Shown in pieces: positions 1 through 8,545 of a stretch of 64,000 nt of DNA. The notes under the pieces were generated by a model, which worked only from the letters and a program-made list of their open reading frames with translations, made no database searches and was not told the origin of the DNA. The stretch's first letter is position 1. The number at the start of each line of letters is the position of its first letter. Origin of the DNA: Streptomyces sp. ICC1 (GTDB lineage: Bacteria; Actinomycetota; Actinomycetes; Streptomycetales; Streptomycetaceae). The stretch covers positions 682,001-746,000 of the forward strand of contig NZ_CP030287.1 in the NCBI RefSeq assembly GCF_003287935.1. Reading direction: 5' to 3'. A program made the position numbers and the translations under genes.

Positions 1-1
1 C

Positions 2-1906
2 CCGGGCGCCGCCGCCAGCTCGGCCTTCGGCGCCTTCATGGCCGCCATCGCCACCTTCCAGCAGAGCTGGCGCCCGCGCCCGGTGCTTGCCCTCGCTTCC
101 GGACTGACCCTCGCGGCCAGCACGTTCATCGGCTATCTCGTCGGCTCCTCGCACACCGCGGCCGTCCTCGCACTGCTCACGGTGTGGACCTTCGCCGCCG
201 CAATGGCCTGGGTGGCCGGACCGACCACTGGGATCATCGCCTCCAGCAACGTGGCGATCCTGCTGGTCACTGTCACCCTGCCGACCTCCGTCGCGCAGGC
301 CGCCGGGCATGCCGCGCTGATCGCCGCGGGCGGTGTGGTACAGGCCGCCCTCATCGTCCTGCTGCCGGTCCGCCGATGGGGCGCGCAGCGCGACGCCCTC
401 GCGGACGCCCTGGCCGCAGAGGCCGACTACGCCCGCCGGCTGCGCCACGACCCGGTCGCCCCTTTCGACCCGCAGCCGCTGATGACCGCCCGCGCCGCGG
501 CCGCAGTCACCCGCAGCCAGGCCCGCCGCCGCCCCGGCGAACTGCACGGCGCCCGCGGGCTCGCCGAACATATCCGGCTGGTGTTGGCGCTGCTCGCCGA
601 CCCCGCCGCAGGCGCCCCCGAAGAAGGTCCGGCCCGCGACCGGGTGCGTGACCTCCTCGCGGCTGCCGCCACGGTGCTCGACACGTCCGCCCACGCGATC
701 CGGCACGGGCAGCCGGTAGGAGTCCCCGGGCCGGCCCTCGCCGTGCTCAAGTCGTCCGACACCGGGGACCTGCTGACCGGGGCCGCGCACCGGGCCGCCG
801 GGCGCCTGGCCGCCCTGCTCGACGATGTGCTGGAAACCGCCGCCCCTGGAACAGGGAGCGCGCCTCCCGAAGAAGCGATGCTGCGGCCCACGCTGCCCCG
901 GCTGATCCCGCTCGCACTGAAGGCAGTCCGCGCCGAACTGCGCCCCGCCTCACCGGTCTTCCGGCACGCCATGCGGGTCTCGGCGGTCGTCCCGGCCGGC
1001 TATCTCATCGGCCACGCGCTGCCCTTCGGCCACACGTACTGGGCTCCCATGGCGTCCGTGATGGTCATGCGCCCCGACTTCACTCAAACCTATTCACGCG
1101 CCGTCGGCCGCTTCGGCGGCACCCTCGTCGGGGTCGCCCTCGCCACCGGCATCGTGCAGCTCGCCCAGCCTGGCACATACCTCTCCGGGTTCCTCGCGGT
1201 GATCAGTGCAGGCCTGGTGTACGTCCTGATGCGCACCGGCTACGCCGTCTCGCAGGTCTTCGTCTCCGCGTACGTCGTCTTCCTCCTCGGCATGGCCGGA
1301 GGGCGCTGGGACCAGACCGTGACCGACCGGGTCGCGCTGACCCTCATCGGCGGACTCCTGGCCATGGCCGCGTACGCGCTCTACCCGGCCTGGGAGACCC
1401 CACGGCTCCGTCCTCGCCTCGCCGACTGGCTGGCGGCGAACGGGCGCTACGCAGCCGTCGTTCTCAGCCAGTACGCAGATCCCCCGGGCGCCCGCCGAGC
1501 CGACGTGCGCGAGGCGCTGCTGGCCGTACGGGAGGCTCGCATCGCCTGGCATGACGCGGTGGAGCGGGCCTCAGGCGAACCGGTACGCCACCGCGGCCTG
1601 TCCCGGGCCGCGGCCGACGACGCGGGCCAAGCTCTGGCCCTGCTGGGCCGCAACGCGATGCTATTGGAGGCGTACTTGCCGGAGCGTGGCCAGGCCCCCG
1701 TCCCCGGCGCGGGCAACCTGGCGGCCGTACTGCGCACCGCGACCGAGCAGGCGGCGAGGCAGATCCGCGAGCGGAAGGTACCGGACTGGACGCCGGTACG
1801 GGCCGCCCTCCCACCCTGTGACACCCCCGACTCCGCGGTCCTCTTCAGCCGCGTGACACTCCTCGCAGACGCCCTGGACGACCTGTCGAACGCAGTGCGC
1901 CCCTAA
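2..1906 (+). CDS. FUSC family membrane transporter (5' end outside window)
   Basis: Predicted inner-membrane protein of the FUSC / aromatic-acid exporter (YccC-like) family. The visible part has the usual two halves: an N-terminal hydrophobic block (about residues 15-110 of the visible product), a long Arg/Ala-rich cytoplasmic stretch, a second multi-span block (about 325-450), and a cytoplasmic tail. An ATG occurs at 38, but the reading frame stays open to base 2 and the bases before the ATG encode a family-like segment (SSAFGAF before MAAIATFQ), so the true start probably lies outside the window. It is followed 120 bp later by another membrane protein on the same strand. Substrate unknown; aromatic acid export is the family precedent only. 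Confidence 0.8.
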   Translation, partial: PGAAASSAFGAFMAAIATFQQSWRPRPVLALASGLTLAASTFIGYLVGSSHTAAVLALLTVWTFAAAMAWVAGPTTGIIASSNVAILLVTVTLPTSVAQAAGHAALIAAGGVVQAALIVLLPVRRWGAQRDALADALAAEADYARRLRHDPVAPFDPQPLMTARAAAAVTRSQARRRPGELHGARGLAEHIRLVLALLADPAAGAPEEGPARDRVRDLLAAAATVLDTSAHAIRHGQPVGVPGPALAVLKSSDTGDLLTGAAHRAAGRLAALLDDVLETAAPGTGSAPPEEAMLRPTLPRLIPLALKAVRAELRPASPVFRHAMRVSAVVPAGYLIGHALPFGHTYWAPMASVMVMRPDFTQTYSRAVGRFGGTLVGVALATGIVQLAQPGTYLSGFLAVISAGLVYVLMRTGYAVSQVFVSAYVVFLLGMAGGRWDQTVTDRVALTLIGGLLAMAAYALYPAWETPRLRPRLADWLAANGRYAAVVLSQYADPPGARRADVREALLAVREARIAWHDAVERASGEPVRHRGLSRAAADDAGQALALLGRNAMLLEAYLPERGQAPVPGAGNLAAVLRTATEQAARQIRERKVPDWTPVRAALPPCDTPDSAVLFSRVTLLADALDDLSNAVRP

Positions 1907-2028
1907 AGACATCCCTTCCCGGGGTCTAAGCAGACCTATTCCTACCACCGGTATGACCGGAGCGGATTCCCGTCAGCCATTCGGCCGCCCCTACTGCGAC
2001 CCGCCCCAGACACGCCGAGTGTGAGGGT

Positions 2029-3153
2029 ATGACAGAGCACACCCCACAGCCCACAGCCCGCCCATCAGCCGGTTTCCTCTCCGAGATCAAGGACGCCGTG
2101 ACCACCCGGGCAGCCCTGCTGGTCCTGGGGGTGCTGGCCCTCCAGCTCGCCTTCATCACCTCCTACATCGGGGCCTTCCACCACCCCAAACCCAGCGAGA
2201 TCCCGATCGCCGTGACCGCCCCCCTCGCACCCCTCGCCGAGCAGTCCGCGAAACAGCTCGCCGCGCTGCCCGGCAAACCGCTCGATCCCCGCACCGTCAA
2301 GGACGAGGCGACGGCGATCCAGCAGATCCAGAACCGGGACGTGGACGGCGCGCTGGTCATCGACCCGGCCGGCAAAACCGACCAACTGCTCATCGCGAGC
2401 GGCGCCGGAGCCTCCCTGTCGCAGGCCCTCGAAGAGGTCGTCGGCCTGGTCGAGAAGAGCCAGGGACGCACCGTCCAGGTCACCGACGTGGCCCCGGCCG
2501 CCGCCGGCGACGGACGCGGACTGAGCTCCTTCTACCTAGTCGTCGGCTGGTGCGTCGGCGGCTACCTGTGCGCCGCGATCCTCGCGATCAGCGCCGGCGC
2601 ACGCCCCGCCAACACCCACCGCGCCATCATCCGGCTCGGCACGCTGCTCGCGTACGCGATTGCCGCCGGACTGCTCGGCGCGGTCATCGCCGACCCGATC
2701 CTGGACGCGCTGCCCGGCAGCATCCTGGGCCTGTGGGGCCTCGGCACCCTGATCGTCTTCGCCGTCGGCGCGATCACCCTGGCCTTCCAGGGCCTCGCGG
2801 GCGTGATCGGCATCGGCCTGACGATCCTGCTCGTCGTCGTCTTCGGCAACCCGAGCGCAGGCGGCGCCTACCCGTACCCCCTGCTCCCACCGTTCTGGAA
2901 GGCCATCGGCCCGGCCCTGCCCCCGGGCGCGGGCACGTACGCCGCGCGCTCCATCGCCTACTTCAAGGGCAACGACGCGGCCGGACCCATGCTGGTGCTC
3001 GCCGCCTGGGCAGTGGCCGGCTCGGCGGTCACGCTGGCCTGCGCGGTCTTCCGCAGGGGAAAGCCCGGGGCCGCCATCGGCAGCGGGCTCCCCGACGACT
3101 CGCCCCCCGTAGCTCGCTTCGCGGGCAACGACGAGGGGCCGGACGCCCGATGA
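2029..3153 (+). CDS. ABC-2/YhgE-like membrane protein (DUF3533-type)
   Basis: A 374-residue membrane protein. One N-terminal transmembrane helix (about residues 30-50) is followed by a roughly 130-residue extracytoplasmic domain containing a VDGALVID segment typical of ABC-2/YhgE/DUF3533 permease-like proteins, then about five to six hydrophobic helices (170-340). The pattern of one helix, an outer loop and a membrane bundle matches that group, which is linked to export or phage-receptor functions. The start ATG has a GAGGG-type ribosome site just upstream. The stop codon overlaps an ATG at 3150 (ATGA), so a coupled downstream gene once existed but is now frameshifted. Confidence 0.7.
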   Translation: MTEHTPQPTARPSAGFLSEIKDAVTTRAALLVLGVLALQLAFITSYIGAFHHPKPSEIPIAVTAPLAPLAEQSAKQLAALPGKPLDPRTVKDEATAIQQIQNRDVDGALVIDPAGKTDQLLIASGAGASLSQALEEVVGLVEKSQGRTVQVTDVAPAAAGDGRGLSSFYLVVGWCVGGYLCAAILAISAGARPANTHRAIIRLGTLLAYAIAAGLLGAVIADPILDALPGSILGLWGLGTLIVFAVGAITLAFQGLAGVIGIGLTILLVVVFGNPSAGGAYPYPLLPPFWKAIGPALPPGAGTYAARSIAYFKGNDAAGPMLVLAAWAVAGSAVTLACAVFRRGKPGAAIGSGLPDDSPPVARFAGNDEGPDAR

Positions 3154-3735
3154 ACACCCCTGCCCTGCTCAACCGTCAGGGACCCGGCCGAACAGGCCGC
3201 CTCCTGCAAGCGGATAGAGCTCAACGCCCAGGCCCCGCTCGGCGCACTCGGCCTCACCGGCTTCATCGTGGTCACCGTCATCACCACCGGGCGGTCCTGT
3301 CAATCGAGCCGAATGGTGAAACTCGGGAGCCTCCGGCGCGCTCGGCGCCACCATCGAAGGCACCACCGAACTGGGCGATTCCTTCAAGATCACCGGATGG
3401 CCGCATCGTGCCTGCCACAGACAGGTCCCGACCCACCCGAGAACCCGCATTCCGCGTAATTCGGGGGGCACGTTACGGGGAGGGGCCAGGGGGCCTGGCC
3501 GGCGGTACATCCCCCCGCCCGACGGCCAGGATCCCGCTCGGCTCGATACGCAGTCCGATCAACGTGTCTCGGCGTGGGCCCCGGCGACGTACCTCTCCGG
3601 GGCCAGACCTATGCGGGCACCACCCAGGCCGCATGAATCGAGCGGCACATCTGAACCGGCACCACACGCCGTTCAGACCGTCGCAGGCTCAGCGGTGGCG
3701 AAAACGCCGCGGAGGCCGACGGGCAGCGCGGCATG
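3154..3735. other. Gene-poor stretch with decayed coding remnant
   Basis: No intact gene seen. The ATG at 3150 overlaps the previous stop and opens a frame that makes sense for only about ten codons. A shift of one base then gives a plausible hydrophobic segment (LGALGLTGFIVVTVITTG), and another shift near 3350 gives IEGTTELGDSFKITGW. This is the signature of a coupled membrane-protein gene inactivated by several indels. The remainder is high-GC sequence with no supported product. Confidence 0.4.
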
Positions 3736-3741
3736 CTCACG

Positions 3742-3942
3742 CTAGATGGAGCAGGTGTTCAGCAGGCTCCGCCAGGCCCTTCCAACTGCCCCCCGATCGG
3801 AGAACGGGCCCTCCAGCATCTCCAACAACACGCGAGCGAAGCAGTCGACGGCGGTGATCAGAACCTCGGGAACACGCAGGATCAGCTCGGCATCAGCGAT
3901 CCTGGACTCGTCCGCGAGCTCCGGGACCCGCTGCTTCAACAC
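3742..3942 (-). CDS. Small hypothetical protein
   Basis: A 66-residue product read from GTG at 3942 with a good GGAGGAG ribosome site about 5 bases upstream. The sequence is Leu/Ala/Glu-rich (VPELADESRIADAELILRVPEV) without cysteines, membrane helices or a recognised motif. It overlaps the end of a 31-codon frame upstream by a few bases. The good ribosome site favours a real gene, but the area is full of remnants. Function unknown. Confidence 0.3.
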   Translation of the reverse strand: MLKQRVPELADESRIADAELILRVPEVLITAVDCFARVLLEMLEGPFSDRGAVGRAWRSLLNTCSI

Positions 3943-4031
3943 GCTGTGATCTCCTCCATCCGCTCAGCGGCGAATGCGGCGAGCGCGCGTAGTTGCTGCT
4001 CCGTAGGCAGAGCGGTGACGGTTACGGTCAT
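3936..4031 (-). CDS. Very short hypothetical ORF upstream of the 66-residue ORF
   Basis: A 31-codon frame from ATG 4031 (MTVTVTALPTEQQLRALAAF...). Its end overlaps the GTG start of the next frame, as in translational coupling. The composition resembles short actinobacterial phage or plasmid proteins, but no family can be named. It could equally be the broken N-terminus of a larger protein. Confidence 0.2.
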   Translation of the reverse strand: MTVTVTALPTEQQLRALAAFAAERMEEITAC

Positions 4032-4204
4032 GCCTGCGGAGCCTACGGGCGCGGGACCAGGCCGGTCAGCCGGACAGGTGAAGTGCCCGCACGCCGCGAT
4101 CGGTAGCCCGCTTCTTGCCGGACCGCCTACTCGCGAGTTACTCGGCACCTGGTTCGCCGCTCGTTAACCCTGGGTATTCAGCGGAGTAGGTCGATCTGAC
4201 TGAT

Positions 4205-4893
4205 CAACAGCGAAAGGTGCCTCCTGAGCTGCAACGATGTGAGTCTCGAGTTCGCATCACTGCAGGGATCAGGGGGCACCTTTCTGGTGAGAGAGACTAC
4301 TGGGTGGGACCGTCGGCTGACCGTGGCCGCGGACGGCCGGGGGCTGATCGGGCACGCCGGGGCGGTGTTGTTACGCCGGCTCGCTGACCGGGTGGGGCTG
4401 ACCGCCGGACTTGCTGAGGTGCTGCCCGTGGGCAGCGGTGCCGACTGGCGTGACCGTGCGGTGACCGTGGTCCAGCTGGCCGTCGCGATCGCGCTCGGGG
4501 CGGTGAACCTGTCCGACGCGGAGGCGGTCCAGGACCACCACCGGGGGCTGTTCGGGTCGGCGGTGTCCGACTCCACGATGTACCGCGCGCTGGCCGCGGT
4601 GGACGCCGAGGCGCTGGCGAAGATCGCCAAGGTGCGGGCGCGGGTGCGCCGCCACGTGTGGTCACTGCTGCATCTGCGGCTGAGTGGTTTCCCCTGGCTG
4701 ACCATCGCCGGGAAGCGGCTGCACAACTGGGTGGTCATCGACCTCGACGCCACGATCATCACCGCCGCGTCGAAGAAGGAGCGGGCATCGGCCACGTTCA
4801 AGAAGACGTTCGGGTTCCATCCGCTCGCGGCGTGGTGCGCGACCACGTCGGAGTGTCTGGCGATGTGGCTGCGCGAAGGCAACGCCGCCTGCT
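4205..4893 (+). mobile_element. IS1380-family transposase remnant (3' truncated)
   Basis: The frame from GTG 4287 (an upstream GTG at 4239 is also in frame) encodes an IS1380/DDE-type transposase N-terminal half: a GLIGHAGAVLLRRLADRVGLT segment, the DSTMYRALAAVD region, and WVVIDLDATIITAASKKE, which carries the first catalytic-type Asp. Similarity stops near 4890 after the REGNA motif. The frame then runs into unrelated sequence to 5213, so the second half of the enzyme, about 220 residues by family norm, is missing. Left-end sequence is preserved as an inverted repeat (4212-4221 / 4275-4284). The element cannot be active on its own and marks this region as mobile-DNA debris. Confidence 0.75.
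4212..4284. repeat. Inverted repeat at IS1380-type left end
   Basis: GAAAGGTGCC at 4212-4221 is the exact reverse complement of GGCACCTTTC at 4275-4284, separated by 53 bases and lying immediately before the transposase start. It probably belongs to the left terminus or leader of the element. No matching right end was seen downstream. Confidence 0.6.
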
Positions 4894-5215
4894 CGGCCAG
4901 CCGCCCGGCGAGCTCACTCTGGGGGTGGGTCAGCATCCGGCCCCGGCGCGGGCAGCGCAACAAACTGGCCACGGTTCAATCGGCGCCGATAGCATCGACC
5001 ATTGCAGTGACAAACGCCATGCCGAGGTTTGGGCCTCCACATGAAGGATTCAACTCAACCTTGGCTTATGTCACCAAGACGCTTCCCGCATCCCTGTCTC
5101 GCTTGACATTGGCCTCGATCACCGGCTTACAGTGCGGAACCGGAGCAGCGCAACGCATGCGTCAGTCCAGAACCCGACAGCGACTGACATTACTACTGCA
5201 AAGGGGCGTGTAGCT
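4894..5215. other. Junction sequence downstream of the transposase remnant; possible promoter
   Basis: No supported gene. After the transposase homology ends the composition changes (more A/T from about 4960). A TTGACA at 5103-5108 followed 19 bases later by TACAGT (5128-5133) could be a promoter for the small gene at 5216, but the spacing is longer than ideal. Confidence 0.3.
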
Positions 5216-5383
5216 ATGAGCAGCCCAGCCCACACCACCAGCACTTCATACGATCACCCGATCTACGACCATCTCGTGCTGACGCTAGGAGATGCGGTGA
5301 CGGCCGCGCAGGCGGCCGCAGACGGGGTGCAACGCGAGGCAGTCGAAGCGCTTGACTGGACCAGCCTCTACGAACTCGCCTGA
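5216..5383 (+). CDS. 55-residue acidic small protein of unknown function
   Basis: Starts at ATG 5216 with an AAAGGGG ribosome site ten bases upstream. The product has a Ser/Thr/His-rich N-terminus (MSSPAHTTSTSYDHPIYDH), a helical middle (LTLGDAVTAAQAAADGVQRE) and ends in LDWTSLYELA. There is no cysteine, membrane helix or signal peptide. The P-(IV)YDHLV...GD...A...Q(RE)..LDW arrangement recalls short, uncharacterised streptomycete proteins, but I cannot assign a family. It lies 196 bases before an orphan response regulator on the same strand and just after a transposase remnant, so it could be cargo or an independent small gene. Confidence 0.55.
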   Translation: MSSPAHTTSTSYDHPIYDHLVLTLGDAVTAAQAAADGVQREAVEALDWTSLYELA

Positions 5384-5579
5384 ACGTGCCCACCGAGGAT
5401 GAGGCTCCCCCGCGGGGTGCGTGCCGCCTCGCCTCGTAAAAGCCGAGAGCAATACTCAAGACCCTCGCGCACACCCGTAGGGTCCTTGGCGCACGCACGT
5501 TCGACGCCTACCTCCTCGTCCAGTGCCGAGGCCCCTCGCCGGCAGCGCCATGGCCGGTGGGCATTCAAGCAGAGGATGA

Positions 5580-6260
5580 GTGTGCGAAGCTTTATCTGTG
5601 GGCACAGCTGGAAAAATCTCCGTATTCCTCCTGGATGACCATGAAGTGGTCCGGCGAGGTGTCTATGAGCTGCTCACCAGTGAAGACGACATCGAGGTCG
5701 TGGGTGAGGCGGCTACGGCTGCTGACGCGCTCGTGCGGATCCCGGCGACGCGGCCCGATGTGGCGGTGCTGGACGTGCGCCTGCCGGACGGCAGCGGCGT
5801 GGAGGTGTGCCGCGAGGTGCGCTCCCAGAACGAGGACATCAAGTGTCTGATGCTGACCTCGTTCGCCGACGACGAGGCGCTGTTCGACGCGATCATGGCG
5901 GGCGCCTCGGGTTACGTACTGAAGGCGATCCGCGGCAATGAGCTGCTCAAGGCCGTACGGGACGTGGCGGCCGGCAAGTCGCTGCTTGATCCCGTGGCCA
6001 CCGCGCGGGTGCTGGAGCGGCTGCGCGGAGGCAAGAGCGGCAAAGGCGACGACCGCCTGTCCAACCTCACCGAGCAGGAGCGGAAGATCCTCGACCTGAT
6101 CGGCGAGGGGCTGACGAACCGCATGATCGGCGAGCGGCTCCACCTGGCGGAGAAGACCATCAAGAACTACGTCTCCAGCCTGCTCTCCAAGCTGCGCATG
6201 GAGCGTCGCTCCCAGGCCGCCGCCTACGTGGCACGAATCCAGGCGGAGAAGCGAACCTGA
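5580..6260 (+). CDS. NarL/DevR-type response regulator
   Basis: A 226-residue regulator. The N-terminal receiver (about residues 12-130) shows the LLDDHE acidic pair, VLDVRLPDG with the phospho-acceptor Asp, LTSFADD with the conserved Thr/Ser, and GYVLKA with the conserved Lys. The C-terminal LuxR helix-turn-helix (about 160-220) has LTEQERKILDLIGEGLTNR and a KTIKNYVSSLLSKL recognition helix. The closest type is DevR/DosR. The start may be GTG 5580 or GTG 5598. No histidine kinase gene is adjacent, so it is an orphan here. Confidence 0.9.
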   Translation: MCEALSVGTAGKISVFLLDDHEVVRRGVYELLTSEDDIEVVGEAATAADALVRIPATRPDVAVLDVRLPDGSGVEVCREVRSQNEDIKCLMLTSFADDEALFDAIMAGASGYVLKAIRGNELLKAVRDVAAGKSLLDPVATARVLERLRGGKSGKGDDRLSNLTEQERKILDLIGEGLTNRMIGERLHLAEKTIKNYVSSLLSKLRMERRSQAAAYVARIQAEKRT

Positions 6261-7184
6261 GCACCAGGCCGGTTGTGGCCTTGGGTACTCCGGTTCCGAA
6301 GTGTGGTCGGGGACGCGTCGGGTGACCAGCAAGCTGGGATGGCCGCGTCGCGATCGGCGCCCCGGACGCGGGCGGCCCGAGACTCAGCAGGGGGCGACTG
6401 CGGGTGGAGTCGTCCTCGCTCGCACCCTTGCTCTTCGGCGTGTACGCCGAGGTAGCCGCGGACCGAGGCGGGCGAAGCGCGGCGTACGGCGACAGGAGCG
6501 CCCGCACCCTCCGATACACGCCCGCAGGGAATCGCGAGGACAAGGTCCTCCTCCTTGAGCGCCCGAAGAACCCCGAACCCTTCCGGCTGCGCCGGACTGA
6601 CCTCCCCTCCGGTCATGGTCTCTACGCTACGAGGGGAGGGTCAGCGAACGCCTGACGTGCCTCTGTGTGCGGCCATCTCGGCCCCTACACGACCGGGCAT
6701 GCCCGGGTGTCCGGGTCGACGAGGATGGGCCAGTTTTTCCCCGACCCGGATCTGGTGTCCTTGTTCGTCTTTCGCCGTGGGATACCAGGTGAAGCCATAG
6801 ATGCCCATGACAGCGGGAGTCGCCCACAGCCCGAGCTTGAATGCCCACTCATCCCAACGGTCAGTCAGGGTCCGGCCGGCCTCTTCCGCACCTCTCCGTG
6901 CTCCTCCCCGCCACGCTTGAGCCGCTGGAAAGCCGCGGTCGTGGTGTCCCTGCGTCATATCCGCCACTACCGCTCGGTGGCGAGGATGCTCTTTCCCGCC
7001 CGGGTGCCCGGCGGCGATCCGGACGGCAGCCCCGACGGTGGCCCCGGCAGCGGTCCGGCCGGGGAGGCGGAGATGCGGTGTAGGTGCCGACCGGTCGGCG
7101 ACACCGGGACGGCTCCGGGATGGCGGAAGGTCAGCCTGGAGCCCACTTTGCGGATCCCGGGCCTTGACCGCCGCTCCCGTCCTC
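6261..7184. other. Gene-poor stretch with remnants
   Basis: Over 900 bases with no convincing gene. A minus-strand frame at 6224-6616 begins with a protein-like stretch (PEGFGVLRALKEEDLVLAIP) and then degenerates. A minus-strand frame at 6641-6958 is listed separately at low confidence. The frame ending near 6970 (RAGKSILATER then stop) could be the C-terminus of a lost gene. Confidence 0.4.
6641..6958 (-). CDS. Small hypothetical protein with one hydrophobic segment
   Basis: Read from ATG 6958, about 105 residues. A charged Arg/Ala/Gly-rich N-terminus precedes DRWDEWAFKLGLWATPAVMG and IYGFTWYPTAKDEQG, a plausible single membrane helix followed by a polar tail. The last third is Arg/Pro/His-rich and resembles translated noncoding sequence. 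No ribosome site is evident. It may be a real small membrane protein with a frameshifted tail, or chance. Confidence 0.25.
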   Translation of the reverse strand: MTQGHHDRGFPAAQAWRGGARRGAEEAGRTLTDRWDEWAFKLGLWATPAVMGIYGFTWYPTAKDEQGHQIRVGEKLAHPRRPGHPGMPGRVGAEMAAHRGTSGVR

Positions 7185-7418
7185 GCCGATGCTTTCGTTG
7201 CGGTAATTGAGACGCGTGCCGGCGCGGCTTCCTCCGCGTGTACGAGCGGGTCGCCGCCTTGGCGGGAGAAGCCGTGGGCGATTTCCTGCCCGCCCTCATC
7301 GACGATGACCGCGCCGACACTGAAGGCTCCCTTCGACGGCGGGCAGTGGTGGGAGAGTTCGATGGCTCTGATGCATCCACTGGTAGTCGATGTCTGTCCA
7401 GGGGAGATTGGGGTTCAA
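7185..7418 (-). pseudogene. Cytidine/deoxycytidylate-deaminase-like (RibD N-domain type) fragment
   Basis: Read on the minus strand immediately after the reductase gene: a TTG at 7418 overlaps the reductase stop. The frame gives DIDYQWMH, needs a one-base shift near 7380, and then reads RAIELSHHCPPSKG, FSVGAVIVDEGGQEI and GDPLVHAEEAA. HAE is the zinc-ligand/catalytic motif of the CDA-type deaminases. The second zinc motif (PCxxC) is absent because similarity ends near 7190, so the gene is both frameshifted and 3'-truncated. It would have been the last gene of the ribA operon and the natural partner of the RibD-type reductase. Confidence 0.6.
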
Positions 7419-8098
7419 CGGGGGTCTTCCTGTTGGGGCAGGTAGCGCAGCAGCACCATGTCGCCGACGGTCCTGGTCTCTGCGAGCGTCATGCGGTGGC
7501 CTTGTCCGTGGGGGTGGCTGGCTGGGCCGAGGAAGCGCGGTGCTTGCGGATCGCCGACCAGGAGGGGTGCGATGGCGAGTTGGATCTCGTCGGCCAGACC
7601 CTGGGAGAGGAGGGTGGCGTGGATGCGGCTGCCGCCTTCGGCCATGAGCCGGTCGACGCCGCGTTCCCCCAGGTCGTCCAGGAGTGCGGCGAAGTCGACG
7701 GTGGGGCCGAGGGAGACGACTTCGCCAAGCCCGCCGAGCCGGGCCCGCACCCTTCCCGCTCCCTCGTCGGTCGTGTAGGCGATCTTCGCTCCGCCGTGGT
7801 GCCAGAACCGTGCCTGCGGGTCCAGGTCACCGCTGCCGGAGACCGTGACCTTCAGGGGGTGCTCGGGGCGGCCCCGGGCGATGCGTTCTTTCCGGCGCTG
7901 CTCGCTGTTGACCAGCAGGCGGGGGTTGTCATTTCGGATGGTGCCGGCGCCGATGAGGATCGCGTCGGACTCGGCGCGGACCTGGTCGACACGGTCGAAG
8001 TCTTCCCTGTTGCTCAGCAGGAGGCGCTCGGGTTGCGTGTCGTCGATGTATCCGTCGAGTGAAGTGGCGACACTCAGCAGAACGTGGGGGCGGGGCAT
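7415..8098 (-). CDS. RibD C-terminal-type (dihydrofolate-reductase-fold) pyrimidine reductase
   Basis: A 227-residue protein of the RibD_C / DHFR-like family, which reduces ribosylamino-pyrimidines with NADPH in riboflavin-type pathways. Visible motifs are the N-terminal LLSVATSLDGYIDD, the IGAGTIRNDNPRLLV nucleotide loop, and the C-terminal GVDRLMAEGGSRIHATLL followed by DEIQLAIAPLLVGD. ATG 8098 is chosen for its AAGGAAG ribosome site; a longer form to 8173 lacks one. It is the fourth gene of a minus-strand group beginning with ribA and stands alone, not fused to a deaminase domain as in standard RibD. A deaminase remnant follows directly. Confidence 0.85.
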   Translation of the reverse strand: MPRPHVLLSVATSLDGYIDDTQPERLLLSNREDFDRVDQVRAESDAILIGAGTIRNDNPRLLVNSEQRRKERIARGRPEHPLKVTVSGSGDLDPQARFWHHGGAKIAYTTDEGAGRVRARLGGLGEVVSLGPTVDFAALLDDLGERGVDRLMAEGGSRIHATLLSQGLADEIQLAIAPLLVGDPQAPRFLGPASHPHGQGHRMTLAETRTVGDMVLLRYLPQQEDPR

Positions 8099-8169
8099 GG
8101 CCGTCTTCCTTGTCGTGGCGAGCGCCGCACTGTGGCAGCCCCCGTTCGGCGCTTTCGCCGGGCTGGTGG

Positions 8170-8478
8170 TCAACCGGCCTGCCCGGGCGTGCTCTCGCTC
8201 TGCCAGGTGACGGTGAGCTCGTTGCGCTGCCCGAAGCGTTCGAGGTGACGGCCCAGTACGTCCTGTACCTGCTCCAGGGCGTGGGTGTCGTCCGCGGTGG
8301 CGAGCAGGACGAGCTCGGTGGGCTGCGGGGTGAGGACGCCGTGACCGAAGGGGAAGTTGAGCTTGATCGCGCCGTCCGGGAGTGTCTCGGCCGGTATCTT
8401 CCGGCCGAGGTGGGAGGCCAGTTGCTTGGCGTAACGTGCGGCGGCGTCAGTTGCGACATGGGCGATGGATGAGGGCAT
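8170..8478 (-). CDS. DUF2218 family protein
   Basis: A 102-residue cytoplasmic protein. The pattern SSIAHVATDAAARYAKQLASHLGRK, then IKLNFPFGHGVLTPQPTEL, then LEQVQDVLGRHLERFG is that of DUF2218, small proteins often found beside iron- or flavin-linked genes. ATG 8478 has an AGGAG site; an upstream in-frame extension is not supported. It lies 71 bases after the reductase on the genomic map and 67 bases before the dioxygenase stop, consistent with a single transcript from the ribA promoter. Biochemical role unknown. Confidence 0.8.
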   Translation of the reverse strand: MPSSIAHVATDAAARYAKQLASHLGRKIPAETLPDGAIKLNFPFGHGVLTPQPTELVLLATADDTHALEQVQDVLGRHLERFGQRNELTVTWQSESTPGQAG

Positions 8479-8545
8479 CGCAGACTCCTGTGTTGTGAGG
8501 CGTGCAAGGTGTGGGCCGTGGTATCGCGCGGTGCGGGGCGGGGGG

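Noticed and set aside
3733..4167. 144-codon plus-strand frame
   Set aside because: No ribosome site and no protein-like segment; the minus strand has a small frame with a better ribosome site.
7238..8062. 274-codon plus-strand frame over the RibD-type reductase
   Set aside because: The minus strand has full family motifs and a ribosome site; the plus frame has neither.
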